A DNA stretch of 64,000 bases, taken from assembly GCA_034509925.1 (NCBI GenBank), contig CM067526.1, positions 9,317,629 to 9,381,628 of the forward strand, in the 5' to 3' direction. Positions 1 to 32,673 of this stretch are shown here, piece by piece. Source of the stretch: Hirudinaria manillensis. Its lineage: Eukaryota > Annelida > Clitellata > Hirudinida > Hirudinidae. The position numbers and the translations under genes are program-made. The notes beneath the pieces were generated by a model. It was not told the origin of the DNA and did no database searches. It was given only the letters and a program-made list of their open reading frames with translations. Numbering within the stretch: position 1 is the first letter of the stretch; each line of letters begins with the position of its first letter.

Positions 1-641
1 TGGCAGTTTAAAATATTTGAAAACATAGGTGGTGCTGATGATGATTTAAGCAATAATAGGAGCAGAAGAAATGGATGCCAGTAAATCTTTTTGTTGTCGT
101 CGAATCTTTCTTTGTTGCATTTTTAGGATGGAAGTAATTCTTTACCAAAAAAGATCACAAGAAAATAACTCCTTTATTAGTAAACTTATGACGATGATGA
201 AGATGATGATGATGGTGGTGGTGGTGGTATTGGTGGTGATGATGATGATGATAGTGGTGATGATGATGATGATAGTGGTGATGGGTATGGCGATGACTTT
301 AGAAAATGATTGGAGAAAATGCAGATTGGCGAAGATGTTTTTGTTCTCATGTGAGTTCTCCATGTGAAATCGTTATGGCAAAGAAAAGAATTTTGCGCTC
401 CAAATGGTTGTGATGATAATGATGACGAATGGTGTGGTGTTGGCAAAGAACGACAGAATTTTCTCAAAAATTCAAACAAAGCAGGTAAATTAAAACAATT
501 ATTCCACATAAATTAAATCAAATGCTGCGTAACTCTTGAGGTCAATGCGTCCTCATAGCAGGACATAAAAAGAAACTATTTTAATTTTCTAACTTTAAAA
601 TTTCGTGCTTTGATTTAAGAACGTGTTTAATTTTTCTTCAG
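1..641. other. Intron at the left window edge (LAR gene)
   Basis: This is the 3' part of the intron before the first visible LAR exon; the acceptor AG ends at 641. It holds a (GAT/GGT)n microsatellite but no coding sequence I recognise. Exons for the signal peptide and start codon must lie to the left of the window. Confidence 0.8.
188..295. repeat. (GAT)n/(GGT)n microsatellite
   Basis: Imperfect GAT repeat with interspersed GGT and AGT units in the first visible intron. The long Met/Val or Ile/Thr runs in overlapping reading frames are translations of this repeat, not genes. Confidence 0.95.
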
Positions 642-21576
<20,935 letters not shown>

Positions 21577-23419
21577 AAAGCATTTTGTGAACCAATAAGT
21601 TAGAACCTCGAGCAACTATTTCTGTGGAGGATTCACTTTTAGTTGTTTCCATCGTCGTCGGCTGTTATTTGTAACTGCGGAAAAACATCATCATCGTCGC
21701 TTCATTCTGCAAGCAATTGTACTTAATAATGGTTAACAGATGACTTTGTACAAATTTGTTGGCACCAACAGGTATTGCAAGACTTGAAGATTTTGCAACC
21801 TCTTTATGTACTATTAACGGTTATTGACTACCGATATATAGCGTTGTGTTATATATTTGTTCTACGTTTTTTTTTTTAGAAATTTAATTTGATAAAACTT
21901 TAAAGTTTATGGTGAGTTTAATTAATAAAACTTAAATAACTTGTAAAGAAAAACTGCTTGCAATTAGAGATACGTTTGTATTTTAATCGTTTGAATCTTA
22001 ATCGCGGATTTGTTGTAAACTTTGTTGGACGTACTCATTAGAGTTAAATAGCTCTCGTGCGAGTAAATGTCAGTAGATCTCCATCGTTTATTGTGTTGTT
22101 TTAATGAACTACTCGAGTTTATTTGGAAAGTCTTTCCAAGACGAAGCATCGGCAATATTAAAAGTGGCATAAGTTGTATCATTTCATAATGATTTTGTAT
22201 TAGAAATTCTGATTTTTCAATTAGCAAATCTAAATGATAAGAAAAGCTGTCGAAAACTTGATAAAAGGATGCGATCACGAACAGCATCGCGAAAAGCTTT
22301 GGTTTCACCATAGACATCTTAAATCAATCAGAAGCTAAATTTGTTCTTCTATTTTTGAATAAAGTTGCATGACCATTCATCAAATATTCATTTGAGAAAA
22401 ATGAAAAAGTGCAACTGAATGATTATTAAATAAACAAAATTTATTCGGCTCTAAACTTTTAAAAAACGCATCTTAAAGAAAGCAAAGGCAATATTTGACA
22501 CTATTTGTATTGTATTTGTTCGTAATATTCTTCGTCTTGCTATCTACAATGACATAACGATATGATAAGCTGGCATTGTTAATTAGGCTGTTTTGGTTAA
22601 CTTATAAATTTACTTAAGTTTATGTTCAAATGATATCAAAAGTGCAAACGATTAAGACTCAACCTGGCATTTTGAGGACTCAGTACCAAATAGTTCAATC
22701 TTCACTTGAATTGTACGCTTCCAAGCAACATGGTTCGATTACAGGTCTAAGGCAAAAAAAAAGCCATCAGTTGCAGTCCGAGGTCAGTTCTGTAGCCGAG
22801 TGTGGAATTTACTTTGAATAACATAAGCGTACAAATTTCTTGATAAACACTTATAACAAAGAGACTATAATACTAAATTGTTGAAAAAAAAATTCTAATT
22901 TTTGATGATTTTATTTGAGGATCAAGTTTCATTCTATTGATTAATCGACTGCATTTCAACAGCTCACCAAATAAATATTTAGCATATCATTATTCTATGC
23001 AGGTCATCATTGAATAAATAGAAAAAAATCAAAAGATGAAGCTTTCGGAACACTGGCCTTTAGGAGAGTAATACTTAATCGATGAATGTAAACTTATCAT
23101 TTCAAATTTACAAATTTAGCATCGCGTCCCACGCGGCATTTTAAATAAAATCTAAACAATACCAAATTTTCAAATTATGTAGAAGAATTTCAAGGGATTG
23201 TAAAGCAGATAAAAATAAACAAACGATTCACTGGGATGAACGAAAGCAATTTGCGGGATAAAGCGACTGATTGCAAAGATGCTGTCCGAAATAATAAATA
23301 TAAATATAAATATAAGTTAGAGTAAGTGGAATAAACATTTGCTGAATGTTGTAATTGCTTAACCATACACCCGACTTAAACTCAGCTTTTTCAAGAAATA
23401 TTGTACCATAAATCATTAA
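21577..23419. other. Convergent intergenic region between LAR and PDE4
   Basis: LAR (+) and PDE4 (-) end tail to tail, 1.84 kb apart. The region should contain both 3' UTRs. An AATAAA for LAR lies at 21924-21929. I could not choose a PDE4 poly(A) signal with confidence. Short open frames at 21964-22317 and 22630-22821 show no recognisable domain. The rest is AT-rich and featureless. Confidence 0.7.
21924..21929 (+). promoter_or_regulatory. Candidate poly(A) signal of LAR
   Basis: First AATAAA after the LAR stop, about 350 bases downstream. The sequence alone cannot show that it is used. Confidence 0.45.
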
Positions 23420-26400
23420 TCATTGTTCATCTAAATCATCATTATCATCATCGTCAGAGGTATCGCCCTGTATTTTGTTCTTCAAATTGGCCAAAGCATC
23501 CTGGGTGCTCAACCAAACTCTGTTGTTTTCCAGATGATCGAGGATGACTTGGCAGTCAGGTTGTGTCAAAGCTCCCCAGATTTCCCAAAGTGGGTGGACC
23601 ACGTAATCGATGAAGCCAATCTTTAATAAAAAAAAAGTAATAACATGAATCTCAGGCCGTTCAAAGTGCAACACCACAAGTTTAAATTTAGATTTTCGAT
23701 ATCTTTCTTAAGCAATAAATCTATCCATAATTAAATGAAGCCAAGAAGCATCTGTTGTATACTATTATCATTACATTACTATTGTATTGTTATTAATATA
23801 TTGCTATTATTTTATATTGTTTGTATTACTATAATTATAGTATTATAGTATTATTATAGTAACATCCTGAATCCAGATTAAAACGAAGTTTCTTTTCTTC
23901 ATTTTCTTGTATCTTAACAAAACTAACAACTGCTCGATGGCTTCGAAATATGATTTTTGTCCAATTATAAATTTGAAAATTGAAAGCCCCTACCAGTCTT
24001 AACACGAATTACTAATAGCTTTGTTGATCAAGCCTTTCCCTTTCTGCGCTGACGAGCAAAGTATTTTCTTCGCAATGTGATTTTTTTCTTTTTAATAACA
24101 TAATACTATGAACAATAAATTATAATAAGTCGTGCTCACCTGTGACTTGCATATATCTGAATTGTCTCTGTCACAAAGAGGACTCACATCCAGACCCAAT
24201 TCTTTTTCTCGATCGCCTTGCTTAAAGAACTCCTCCATTATTCTGTCCGTCCACTTTAAGTAAACTTCAAGAGGTTTCAGAGGGTTGCTGAGATCGGAAC
24301 AGTGGACCACACTTTGGAGAATCTTTTATAAGATAAAAAGATTATTTTAATATATACTTGTTGGGGGTTTGTCTCCATTTAATTCTATTTGTAATAATTA
24401 CCCAAATTGATTGAATACTGGTTTTTATGAAATCAAAAGAATAAAGTAAACTAGATGAATCGTTAAAAATATTATAAAAACATATATTAATTACATTCCA
24501 TAAAGACAAGAAAATTTGAACTAAGGAAGAATCTAAAGGCATTCTTCATCACCTGCATCTTATCTTCGTAGTTATCCTGATCTATAACTTTGGTGGGGAG
24601 AGGCGAAGAAAGGTTCGATGTAGAGCTTGATGATGATGATGACAATCTTTTCACTTCCACCATTGTTTTCAAGTTAGCAACATGTTGCAGATGTTTGCTC
24701 ATGTCGGTCGCTAAAATCTATAAAACATACTTTATTATGAATATCATCCAAGAGAACAGAAAGGACATCAAAGTAATAGAAATTCTCGGTGCACAGCGAT
24801 CTTAGCTAAACAAATTACTGTTACTCACTATTGAGATGACCATCTTTCTAAAAATCTGCTTTTGCTTTTTACTGAATGAGGAGATGACATCACATCCCTG
24901 TCTGTTGAGCAATTGAAATGCCAAAGTAGCGTGGTGGTTCTCCAAAACAGATTCATCGTTATACAAAATGGCCAACTCTGATCCTAGCAAATTCATTTAA
25001 AAACTTTTTCATCTCTTCTAGTTACGTAGATCGAGTTCAAAATGGTTAATTGGTGCCTCTCTGATGACCGATTTCTAACTGGATGTCGTTGAATCCGAAT
25101 ATTTTGTCAATTCATTTAAATAGATTTTAATGGCTAAATTTAACTAATGCTTAATTTGCTTATTTTTAAATATTAACTGCGACAAATAAAATAATACAGT
25201 AGAACCGTCCTCTAAAGTAAACTGACCAGTGTTAATGAGAAAGTGATTAGTCACTCCCGGGTGATCCACATCGTGCACGGCCGCTGAAAAGAGGGCGGCA
25301 AACATCTCCAGTTCCGAGAAGACATCCTGATGAAGCGAAAGAAAATTTTCTCCAAAATTACGAAAACACAAGAAAACTCAAAAATAAAAAATTTTTTTGG
25401 ATAACCTTGAAAGCGGAAAATGAGAGCATGAAGTGGGTGGCCTGAAGGACATCAGTGGCGTGGATGTTGTTGTGGTACGAATTTTCCATGTGGTAATTAT
25501 CTTCAACGAGAGTTATATAGCGGAAAAATGTGACCTCGTTGATGCGCAGATTGCGCAGCAGGTTTCGATTCTATAAAAAAAAAAGCAGATGTTTTATTGC
25601 AAAATTATAATTATTTCGTTTGAGTAATGACATATTAAAACAATTTTTAAAGTTATTTTTGATCAAATGAATTACAAAATTTTGCTAAAATTATTGAAAA
25701 GAAGAAATAAATTGCCAAAAAATTACCAGACCTGAAAAAGATGCATAGCGACGTGTGTTAGAGGTCTGTTATTTGATAGTGAGGCAAGCTCAAACAAGTC
25801 CACTCCCCAGGTGTCCTCCGTGCTTTTGATCATCTTCACAGAAATTTATTTATTCTATAATTATTATCTGTAATTATTATTTCAACAAATTAGTTTTTGA
25901 ATTTAATTAAATTTACCCATGGCATTGAGTGCCAACAGGTGCAAGTGGCATAAAATACATTTTATGTTAACAGTGAAAAGTGAAAATGGTGGCGTTGCTA
26001 AGAATTTTGCAGAACCTCGCCATCGCAACCATTGCAGAGAGTGACGCCAAATAGAAAATGCAGATTTACAAAGCAGAAATGACTCAAATTGCCATGAAGA
26101 TTGTAGTAAAGTACGAGAAATGGCTGCCATCTCGATATTATATGCAAAACAAAACTGGCTATCACAGTGTTAGGAAAAAAACTAGTTTACTAGTTGACCA
26201 GAAAAATCCAAGAGTTAAGGACATAAGAGGTCCATCAGATGAAATGATTTTCATCTGAAAATCTTTTCTAAGAAAGCAATTTTTCAGAGAGCCTGTACTA
26301 AGACAGATGCATGTCTGTCGAATCCTATCTGTCATTTCGCACACTCACAAATTGGGAGGGAAATTACTCTCGCTTGGTTCATGATAGAATTCCAGGAAAA

Positions 26401-29400
26401 TGTCAGCTTGTGGTTAAATTATTCACCGTTGATGAAGTGTAACACCTTACGTTCGACGTCACATTTAATAACTGCAATGACGAATGACGCAGCTTACCAC
26501 AACTTACCATTTAACCCCTTACCGGATTGGATAAGCACATTCCAACTTGTTTCAAAGGAAATATTTTTTCTTAGAGAGAGTAAATATGCTTCCAACGCCC
26601 ACTTTTACAAAATACGACATCATGATACAGGAAAAGTGTTATACAAGACCCCAGAAAGAAAATGCAAATTTTTTTTTTATTTAGCCTTTGGAGTATCTTA
26701 CGTATCCCAGTGTGATGTGAAGACAATCTTTAATCGATTGCAATTTGTATAGCGCCCCTACCCGAGGGCGCGTCCTTTTGGTGCGGGACCAGATATAAAA
26801 TGTCTAGTCCAATAATAACTTTTACTGACGCAAGTAGGAACGCTACCCTATCGACCGACCTGTACGCCAAACCAAAAAACATTGGTCATTGCAGTTAAAT
26901 TTAATTTTAAAGTGGATGAAGAATATCGTTATAAGGGTACTCATTGATCCAGCAAATATGGACAACTCTACAAATCAACTATCAATTTCTTATAAATCTG
27001 AAAATTTTTTGTTAGAGTATCCAAAGAAGATGGACGTGGGTTTACTGCAATAAGTCCTAGCAATGCCACCAAATTGATGTCATCACTCAACCAATCGAAA
27101 TTGATCCAGATACAAACCTCATTGAGACTAGGAGAAACACTGGATACAAAAGTCAATAAACTCAATTCTTCTTCAAGTTTTTTCTGCCCTCCTGATGATG
27201 ATGATGTCTCTTCCATTGAGTTTCCATTTTCCATCTTCGAATTTGATTCTGTCACAGGACTTCCCTGACCACTTGAGCTCTTTTTATTGTCATCCACGTT
27301 TCCTCCTTCTCCTTCTGTTTGTTCGAGTTACCAATGAAATTATTATTAAGTCAAACACAAATATATAATTATCAAAAATGTCCATGAATTTACCTAAGAA
27401 AGATTTCAGGTAACCAGTTATGGAACCTCCGGTCTTTAAATCTGGATTTTGACTCATTTCACGATTCAAAATTTGTCGAAACTGAAAGCATTGATTAAAG
27501 AGGACTTTAATTTAAAAATTTAGAGTGAAATTTACAAAAAGCTGACCTTGTAGGCAGCCATTTGACCAGCAGAAGGATGGGTTTGCATGTTTTCCAACTT
27601 ATCGAGACAAAATTCTATTTCCTCTAAAGTGTCTAGTGCTAATTTCTGTTTCATTTCATCTTCAATTTCATAGAAGGTTTATTAGTAATAGTAATAATGA
27701 CGACGACGATGATGATAATAACAATGGAGCATTTGTAAAGCACTCCCTCAAGACCTATTCACTTAAGACCATTGAGCAGTCTTATAGGACCTGCATAAAC
27801 AGAAAAGATTTTAGAGTCGATTTAGACTTTAGGTCGGTATAGGAGAGAAGAGAATTTCTGAGAGAAGATTTCATTGTAGCTATGACAGAAACAAATCTGT
27901 TAAAAATATTTTTAATAGATAATAAACAATAAAAAAATATATATAGATCGTGGAGACTGGTACTACAAGGTTTCCCCTGTTCGATGATCGTAAGGAGAAT
28001 GAGTTGGTGTATGTGGGCTAAAGACAGTTATTCCGGAGATTGTTTTAGATTTGTTAGGACATAAAAGACGACTTTGAATTTACAGAATCCAGGGGCAGAA
28101 GCTCAAAAGAGAGTATAGATTATAATTTAATACAGAATTAAAATAGATTGCCAGACAAGTCATTTTGTTTGAATGAAGGTTACGGAAGAATTGCAGTTTT
28201 CTACCCTGTACATACAAAGAGTAGAAAAAAATCTTCCAACAGAATATAATGTCCGATGCTTTCGATATGTTGAAGATAAAATTAGCTATTTTTGTATGTA
28301 GTACCTGTATGGAGCTGAAAATGGAGGATAAAAGCATCATCCAAAATAATCTGAGACAGATTAGGTCAGACTTAACAGAAAAAGTTTTGTAGAAAATTTC
28401 GCTGCGACCGCAGTAAGTTTTTTTTTTTTTTTTGAAAGTTGCCGGGAAGTTCCGAGTTTTATATCCGTTGTGTCTTGTCACTGTTCAATGGGAGACAATT
28501 AAAATACAAAATTCATCAGATACCTGAATGATTTTTTTAAAATCAAGATGGAATGCTAAACCTGGACATCATTAGCGTATATGTCAGAAAAGGAGTTGAG
28601 GAAAGAAAAGATAGAAAGTAGGTCAGGCGCCTGAAGAATGCCGAGAGTGTCAGTTAAAAAAGATTTGAACCACTCAAGTGGAATGCCTGGCAAAGAAGTT
28701 TGAAGGAGATTGAAGCGATTTGAGTGATCAACAGTCAAAGGCAGCCGAGATCAAACTGGGTAATTAAAATGAGTTGCAGCTTATTGACGTCTAATGTTAT
28801 AAATAACAGACAACAGAGAGGAGGGGTGTTTCGATCGAGTTTTAAGTTTTAAAGTTGGTTACATTTGTGGGGATGGCTCGCGAGCCTGTGAGGATGGGAA
28901 GAATTTTATTGAGAATATTAACCACTTAATCGGCACATAACTGGGCACATAAACCCCAGACGCCAAATACTTTCTGATAGATTGTTGAGAAGGCACCAGC
29001 TATTCACGGTTCTGGTGTTTAAAGGATTAAGAATTGAGTCTGTAGGGAGAGTGGTTAGATTAACTCAATATCATATTTATTCAACGAGTTTGTTGGTTTG
29101 AAGGACAGGTGCCAATTCTCTAAAAAGGATATCATTATCAAGGCCTTTCCAAAGTATTGAACTTAAAAGAAATATACTTTGGAAGAATAAAGATATTGGA
29201 ATGATGAACAAAATGAGAGAATGCTAAGATATGTTGGGAGGAACCAAAGCTAATGATTGCATTGGCCGTAAGCAATCGACAGACATTAAGCGATTATCCT
29301 TTACATTTTTAATTTAAGTAAAAATAACTTTTTAATCTAATTTTTGTAATATGTTATCTCAGAATATACAAGCAGATATAAAATATATTCTGATGTAAAA

Positions 29401-32400
29401 TTTGCCAAATAATATTGATGAGATTGATATGAATTGTGAGAAATAAATAAACAAATATAATCAACAATAAGTTAATATAATCAATAACTAAATATAATTG
29501 TTGCTATTATTAGTAAGGTCAAAGCGAACCAGTAAGTGGCGGACTTTTAAAATTCTTTTGAACTTCATAACCAGACAGTCTCCTTGACCTTAAAATATAA
29601 TTTTAATGTTTTGCCACTAAATGTTAAATTTGTTTTTAAATTCCTATTTCCCGCATTTGTCGTTATTTTTTGTTTATGTTTCTGCGAGGAGTTAATTTAA
29701 CCACTGCGATAGGTGATTAAAAATGCGATGAGTAATATAAACAATTGAAATGTTGAATGCATTGCAATAATTCATTTAAATTATTTCCCAACCTAACCTC
29801 ATTGGAGATAAGTTGGCAACAGTAAAGTAATTGTTCCTGATGTTCCTCAATGAATTGAGAAGTTGTGCATAAGGTGTAATAATGGCATCCTCCTGACCGC
29901 TGTGAGTGACAAAATGATGTTAGCTTTTGTTCAACTTGATATGAAAGTGACTTTACGACTTGTTATATTTCTATTTAATACTTGTTTATAGTATTTATTT
30001 TTAATATATTTCTGTTCGATTAAGTATAAGCTTTTTTAAGATCATAATCGTAATTATTACAAAATAAGGACAAATTTGTAAATTTAAATTTTCTAATTAT
30101 AAAGTTGACATCAATTTTAGGAGTATTTGAAAAGTATATACAATGTATAGACCAAATTAATTTTCAATAAAACCTTAAACAATTTCGTTCACAATCAAAA
30201 TACAATAGAATTAATAAATTTAATTTATTTGGTGGTCGTACTGAAAACCTTTGCAAACAGCAGTATCTGAATGGAAAATAACTATCGGATAATGGATAAC
30301 ATAGTAGACCTATCGTTGAAGGACCCCAGACTGGACCTTATTGACGGTGACATGTCCCTCATAATGAAGTCGGATTTGTGAAGGATGGATTCTCTCTTGT
30401 GGCGATCTCTTGAGGGCCCCATGACCCCTACCGTGTGGCATCCATCCATCAATCTATTCATGGCAGGGCTGTCAAACGGTTACAACAAGGTTTTATTATT
30501 TAGAATTCAAGTGCAGTTTTCATTATAAATTAGTCTAGGTGAAGACTTTGCTTTCTGGAAATAAATGAATCTTTAATTGTAATATTTTTTTTTAAATGTC
30601 TTCTGCGCCCGAGTAATGCGAAATGTACGACTTTGTTATTGTTTACTAATTCATTATTCAATAGAGCTCTTAATCCAATTCGTATAGATTTATTAACAAT
30701 TACATGACCGTCCATTAAATTTACCAGAACTAAACTTATAGTCGAATGTTTGCTCATTTGCCAAGACGTTCTCGTGGTGAAAAAAATACGACACATTTTT
30801 TATGAGATAATGAACAGCGCTGAAGAGGTCGAAAGTTTTCTAGAAAAGTTAGAGTAATCATAGAATGAAAAATATATTATTGCAGCTAAAGCATTCAAAT
30901 TTGCATTCAATGTATATTGTTTTGAATAAAGATATCTTATTCTCACTTCGATAAAACTGCTCAAAGACTCGACCCATTTATTAAAAATAAAAATAAATAA
31001 ATGCTGTAAACGTTCAAAATTAGCCTCTCACCTCTTTTGGTCTATGTTATTTAATTGACTTTGTCAAGAATTCATAAACTGAAGTTTATAAATAACGATA
31101 ATTTAAGGTTACGTACCTTCTATTATCGAGCATTCATTACCATTTCTTATTAACGAATAAAGTCAAATTAAGATATGAAAACCTAACAGCGTTTAAGAAG
31201 TTTGAGCTTGTGAGCTGAAGAGTCTGAACAAAGTACACTGCAGAAAGTTAGAGCAGCAGTAATTAAAAATGATCAACATTAATCTTACATGCAGTTATTA
31301 TCGTCTTCGTTAAGTGGTCTGCCATTATTCGAGAAATCCCACCTTCATGCATATTAATTGCTTTCTGACTCGTCCTTATGGGATACGGGGTACCTGTGTC
31401 AGTGCTTAAGGTGCAATTTTGTTCATTGAAGGAAGTCCGTCTTTATTGCAGTTTATCATTGCAGTTTCCTCGTGCACAAACAATTTAGTATTGCAAATAA
31501 TATTTTCGAAACCAAGGCTATCGAGTTAAAATTTTTGGGTTATTCCACCAAGCAAAACTTTTATTGGCATTTAGTGTTGCTAATGAGACAACAGTTCATT
31601 TAACAAATTCAATAAATATGATTAAGTTTTGATTAATTAATACATTTTTAGATTTCATACTTAACTGTGGTTCTATCCACAATAATTCCATGTAAACAAA
31701 CAGTTGTTAATAATTCTTCAAACCATCAATTCATCAGTTAGATGTTTGCTCGTTGACATAGAGCTTGTTAAAACCACATCAAAATGGAATGCTGAACCTG
31801 GAGACATATTTGACATCGTGCTTCAAGTCTTGGTTTAAACTCTTTAAAAGGAACAGTGGTTTTTTTTTAACTTTTAAAAACATACCTAAGCTATTCCTTC
31901 TTAAATCAAAAATTACCGGCGAACATAAACCAAACACAAGGATATCGATGATGGAGGTAATGATGCTATTTTACTCACTTAATGGCCACGCTTAGCTTTT
32001 TCCCTGGAACCATTTTTCTCTGGGCAAATCCGTCTTTTGGCGAAGTGAGAGAAACGTTGTGAGACTTGTCTTCCATGGGAGGAGTGGATGAGGTATTTAT
32101 ATTCCTATGCGCGAGTGAGCTGAGAGATGGCGACGAAGAGGAAGAAATGGTAGACGATGAAGACAATGATGGTGACCTGATATCTCTTGCAGCAGAGGGT
32201 AATGACGAAGAGACTTGAGCGAGCGGGGATATCGGAAAATGAGGGACTTTGTTGAGAGGAGGCGTCGGTGAGGATACCAAGCAAATGGGGACAGATAAGG
32301 TTTCGTCATCGCCATTGCATTCCTCCTTATTTCCTTGTGCAGCGTTTTTCTGCGATTCGTCAAAGTCCATAGAAAGAGGAAACGTAAGTAACGTAGTTGT

Positions 32401-32673
32401 GGAAAGGATGGCTGTCGTGAGAACTCCTGATGGAGTTGAAAAGAAAGAGGTCAACGAAGATGCAATGGGAGGTTTAGGGGTAGGAAACACCAAAATACTG
32501 GAAAGCTTTCGCGAAGAAGTTGATGATGACGTTGAGGTCGACCTCAGAGACGCTGAGGACAACGACGAGGAAGATGGAGTTGATGAGGTGTCCTTAACTT
32601 GAGGTTCTTCAAGAATTTGATCTATCGAAAAGTTGTCGTCAGAAAAATCTGTGCATGCAACCTGACTGGTCAT
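23420..32673 (-). CDS. PDE4: 3',5'-cyclic-AMP phosphodiesterase PDE4, long form
   Basis: Hydrolyses cAMP to AMP and so limits PKA signalling. Exons, 5' to 3' on the - strand: 32673-31979, 30468-30283, 29899-29793, 27659-27547, 27481-27394, 27314-27118, 25833-25732, 25570-25406, 25326-25227, 24983-24829, 24717-24553, 24322-24140, 23620-23420. This totals 2457 nt, 818 residues, with all phases closing. The first coding exon is a Ser-rich N-terminus. UCR1 follows ([29 protein letters not shown]), then UCR2 ([27 protein letters not shown]). The catalytic domain has both metal-binding motifs ([16 protein letters not shown]), [20 protein letters not shown] and the purine-clamp region [19 protein letters not shown]1 plus UCR2 defines a long form, in which PKA and partners usually act on UCR1. 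An acceptor-like TTTTCAG just before the ATG suggests an upstream 5' UTR exon. The boundaries at 29793 and 25833 are the least certain. Confidence 0.95.
25834..27117. other. PDE4 intron, unrecognised
   Basis: A 1.3-kb intron between the post-UCR2 linker exon and the first catalytic-domain exon. A 123-codon frame on the + strand (26381-26752) has no recognisable domain and no promoter or splice context. A GC-rich hairpin sits at 26752-26771. The block 26380-26860 is less AT-rich than the rest of the intron and might be an old insertion. Confidence 0.5.
26752..26771. other. GC-rich perfect 6-bp hairpin
   Basis: GCGCCC at 26752-26757 and GGGCGC at 26766-26771 form a perfect stem with an 8-base loop, within otherwise AT-rich intron DNA. 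Its function is unknown; it could be the edge of an old insertion. Confidence 0.5.
27660..29792. other. PDE4 intron between UCR1 and UCR2 exons
   Basis: A 2.1-kb intron. It contains a decayed LINE reverse-transcriptase fragment (about 28200-28740, - strand). In mammals an LR1 linker lies between UCR1 and UCR2. I found no separate linker exon here, and the two flanking exons join in phase without one. The remainder shows nothing recognisable apart from a short GAC/GAT run at 27697-27725. Confidence 0.6.
28200..28740 (-). mobile_element. Decayed LINE reverse-transcriptase fragment
   Basis: The - strand frame ending at 28556 reads [12 protein letters not shown], then [23 protein letters not shown] and IYANDVQV. 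These line up with the usual LINE RT order: AFDxVDHxxLL, GIPxxWFxSYLxDR, GVPQGSxLGPLLF and the YADD box. The catalytic YADD is YAND here and blocks are shortened, so it is dead. Weaker similarity in shifting frames continues towards 28200. It lies inside a PDE4 intron in the same orientation as the gene. Confidence 0.7.
29900..31978. other. PDE4 introns around the UCR1 N-terminal exon
   Basis: Introns 29900-30282 and 30469-31978 flank exon 30468-30283. Both are AT-rich. The larger could harbour alternative first exons, as PDE4 genes commonly have several promoters, but I cannot identify any from sequence alone. Confidence 0.6.

Noticed and set aside
26381..26752. 123-codon ORF on + inside a PDE4 intron
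   Set aside because: No recognisable domain, no start or splice context; antisense within an intron.
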